Shown here piece after piece: positions 62,262 to 64,000 of a stretch of DNA of 64,000 nt (its first letter is position 1; the number at the start of each line of letters is the position of its first letter). This DNA is from Pectobacterium aroidearum (GTDB lineage: Bacteria > Pseudomonadota > Gammaproteobacteria > Enterobacterales > Enterobacteriaceae). Below the pieces are notes generated by a model. The model was given only the letters and a program-made list of their open reading frames with translations, searched no databases and was not told where the DNA came from. The stretch is from assembly GCF_041228105.1 (NCBI RefSeq), contig NZ_CP166097.1:1922001-1986000 (forward strand), given 5' to 3'. Both the position numbers and the translations under genes were made by a program.

Positions 62262-62384
62262 ATGGCCCTCTACTTTGTATTTCTGCTAACACTGGTGCCC
62301 GTCCTGACGCTTGCTACCGGTGTTGCCGCTTTGATTTTGCTTTATTCCCTCGCGATCAATGCAGGGCTGAAGTTTAAATCTTAA
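62262..62384 (+). CDS. Possible 40-residue membrane small protein
   Basis: A short frame encoding MALYFVFLLTLVPVLTLATG and a further hydrophobic half (VAALILLYSLAINAGLKFKS), with a basic end. It is a classic single-span or hairpin membrane peptide. AAGG lies about ten bases upstream. It is located 132 bases before dsdA and in the same direction. It may be a leader peptide, a real small protein or chance. Confidence 0.4.
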   Translation: MALYFVFLLTLVPVLTLATGVAALILLYSLAINAGLKFKS

Positions 62385-62516
62385 AAATGGACTGATTAAC
62401 AGGGACGTTTTACAACCGCCTCCACCGCTGCCTGAAACGCTTTTCAGTCTGAATAAGGAGTGCGGGGAAAAAACGCACTGTAGCCCACGTACCCGAACCA
62501 CAGTTGAGAGTGCACC

Positions 62517-63836
62517 ATGACCGAATTCAATAAAGACATTCTTTCATTGCCTGTCGTTACCGAGCTGCAGTCCCTGCGCGCTACATTCTGGCTGAATCCT
62601 GGAGTCAAAACGGCTGAAGAAGGCCTTAAGCGCGTTGGACTGACGATTGCTGATACTGAGGATGCCGAAGCCCGGCTGCAACGCTTCGCGCCGCTGCTTG
62701 CAAAGGCCTTTCCTGAGACGGCCGCGACTGCTGGTATCATCGAGTCTGACATGATCCGGGCACCTCACATGCAGGCTGAGCTCGAAAAGGCAGGCGCAAT
62801 ACAGGGTAACCTCTGGATTAAAAAAGACAGCCATCTTCCTATTTCCGGTTCGATAAAGGCGCGGGGCGGCATTTATGAAGTACTGGCCCACGCTGAAAAA
62901 CTGGCTCTCGAAGCCGGCCTGCTCACCACGACGGATGATTATGCCGTACTGCTCTCTTCTGAGTTCCAGCAGTTTTTCAGCCAGCATAAGATAGCCGTCG
63001 GCTCTACGGGCAATCTCGGGCTTTCCATTGGCATCATGAGTGCCAGGCTAGGCTTGCACGTGACCGTGCATATGTCTGCAGACGCACGCCAGTGGAAAAA
63101 AGATAGACTCCGTTCGCACGGAGTGGAAGTCATGGAATACGAGCAGGATTACGGCGTTGCCGTCGAACTGGGGCGCAAGGCTGCGGAGTCCGATCCCGCC
63201 TGCTTTTTTATTGATGATGAGAATTCCCGGACGCTGTTCCTCGGCTATTCCGTGGCCGGGCTGCGACTACGCAGCCAGCTGCAGGCGAAGGGCATTACCG
63301 TGGACGCCAGTCATCCCCTGTTTGTATACCTGCCCTGTGGCGTAGGCGGAGGACCGGGCGGCGTTGCGTTCGGCCTGAAGCTTGCCTTCGGAGATCACGT
63401 GCACTGCTTTTTTGCAGAGCCCACGCACTCGCCCTGCATGTTGCTGGGCATGAGTACCGGCCTGCACGACGCCATTTCGGTACAGGACATCGGGATTGAT
63501 AACAGGACTGCAGCAGATGGTCTCGCAGTCGGTCGCGCGTCCGGATTTGTCGGCCGGGCAATGGAACAGCTTATCGATGGCTGCTATACGCTGAGCGATG
63601 AGTTGATGTATGACTATCTCGCTATGCTGGACCGTACGGAAGGCCTGCGGCTCGAACCCTCGGCGCTGGCCGGTATGAGTGGACCCCAGTATGTCACGTC
63701 GAATATTTCTTATCAGAAACGCCTTGGGCTTTCCGTGACCGCTATGGCTGATGCCACCCATCTGGTCTGGGCAACTGGTGGCGGGATGGTGCCTGAGAAA
63801 GAAATGCAGCAGTACCTTGCGAAAGGAAAGCGCTGA
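62517..63836 (+). CDS. dsdA: D-serine ammonia-lyase (dehydratase)
   Basis: A 439-residue pyridoxal-phosphate enzyme that deaminates D-serine to pyruvate and ammonia. The PLP lysine is in [10 protein letters not shown] (K114). The phosphate-binding glycine loop is [10 protein letters not shown] (about residues 276-285). Length and sequence match enterobacterial DsdA throughout, so it looks functional. It is separated from dsdX by two dsdC copies; expression would depend on the surviving DsdC or on the region upstream. The 164 bases after it hold nothing recognised. Confidence 0.93.
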   Translation: MTEFNKDILSLPVVTELQSLRATFWLNPGVKTAEEGLKRVGLTIADTEDAEARLQRFAPLLAKAFPETAATAGIIESDMIRAPHMQAELEKAGAIQGNLWIKKDSHLPISGSIKARGGIYEVLAHAEKLALEAGLLTTTDDYAVLLSSEFQQFFSQHKIAVGSTGNLGLSIGIMSARLGLHVTVHMSADARQWKKDRLRSHGVEVMEYEQDYGVAVELGRKAAESDPACFFIDDENSRTLFLGYSVAGLRLRSQLQAKGITVDASHPLFVYLPCGVGGGPGGVAFGLKLAFGDHVHCFFAEPTHSPCMLLGMSTGLHDAISVQDIGIDNRTAADGLAVGRASGFVGRAMEQLIDGCYTLSDELMYDYLAMLDRTEGLRLEPSALAGMSGPQYVTSNISYQKRLGLSVTAMADATHLVWATGGGMVPEKEMQQYLAKGKR

Positions 63837-64000
63837 GGACCGGCACACGCCTTACCTGTATCCGGGTTTTCATATCCGAACCAGCCCCGGCGCTACGGCT
63901 TATCGCTGCGCCAGCACTGATTATTTAACTGTTAAACGGTACGATGAAACCCGATCCCCGCAAAAAATCCCGCTCCACAAAGATTATCCCTCTGATACTC

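Overview
The window is most of an integrative and conjugative element (ICE) of the PFGI-1/PAPI-1/SPI-7 class, followed by about 7 kb of host-type DNA carrying D-serine catabolism genes (dsdX, dsdC, dsdA). The dsd proteins closely resemble enterobacterial DsdX, DsdC and DsdA, and the insertion sequence is IS10-like, so an Enterobacterales (Gammaproteobacteria) host is likely. The species cannot be named from the sequence. No tRNA, rRNA, CRISPR array, integrase or recognisable att repeat is visible, so neither element end is proven.

Layout. (1) 1-2.75 kb: left accessory segment with an end of a cut gene, a small membrane protein and a GAF-AAA+-Fis enhancer-binding regulator. (2) 2.8-26.4 kb: the conjugation block, almost all on the minus strand. 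It holds the MOBH relaxase, a DUF3742 protein, TraG, TraU-like and partner proteins, the VirB4/TraC ATPase, core-channel proteins (TIGR03751, 03752, 03749, 03746, 03750, 03745, 03758, RAQPRD), the coupling protein TraD, a lytic transglycosylase and a PilL-like lipoprotein. An AT-rich plus-strand gene encoding a probable PD-(D/E)XK nuclease interrupts the block at 19.5-20.4 kb. (3) 26.4-29 kb: AT-rich cargo with a frameshifted DUF2971 gene, a protein with a nucleotide-cyclase-like sequence pattern, and gene remnants. (4) 29.3-44.8 kb: the 'DNA processing' block. It encodes an SNF2-type helicase, a DUF6094 adenine methyltransferase, several conserved ICE proteins (DUF3275, STY4534, DUF3085), an H-NS-like protein, a PAPS-reductase-like protein, a cytosine methyltransferase and topoisomerase III. 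A 1,280-bp IS10-type element with a perfect 10-bp target duplication sits inside it. (5) 45-49 kb: two convergent cargo genes, a 1,096-residue protein and a probable Abi_C/HEPN-like protein, sharing a CTAG at their stops. (6) 49.2-56.3 kb: replication and partition block with SSB, DUF3158, TIGR03761, the STY4528 replication protein, DUF2857, ParB, a HicA-like protein, ParA and AlpA, with two 34-bp repeats carrying palindromes. (7) 56.6-64 kb: a LysR regulator, a Tn3 transposase relic, dsdX-dsdC, a decayed second dsdC, a possible 40-residue membrane protein, and dsdA.

How it works together. ParA/ParB, AlpA, STY4528 and SSB would maintain and replicate the excised element. The relaxase, TraD, VirB4 and the channel proteins would transfer it. 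The methyltransferases, helicase and H-NS-like protein plausibly protect and silence it in a new host. The best candidates for undescribed biology are the cargo genes in regions 2, 3 and 5, the serial terminator-like hairpins placed directly before ribosome-binding sites in region 4, and the repeat/palindrome module next to the replication gene.
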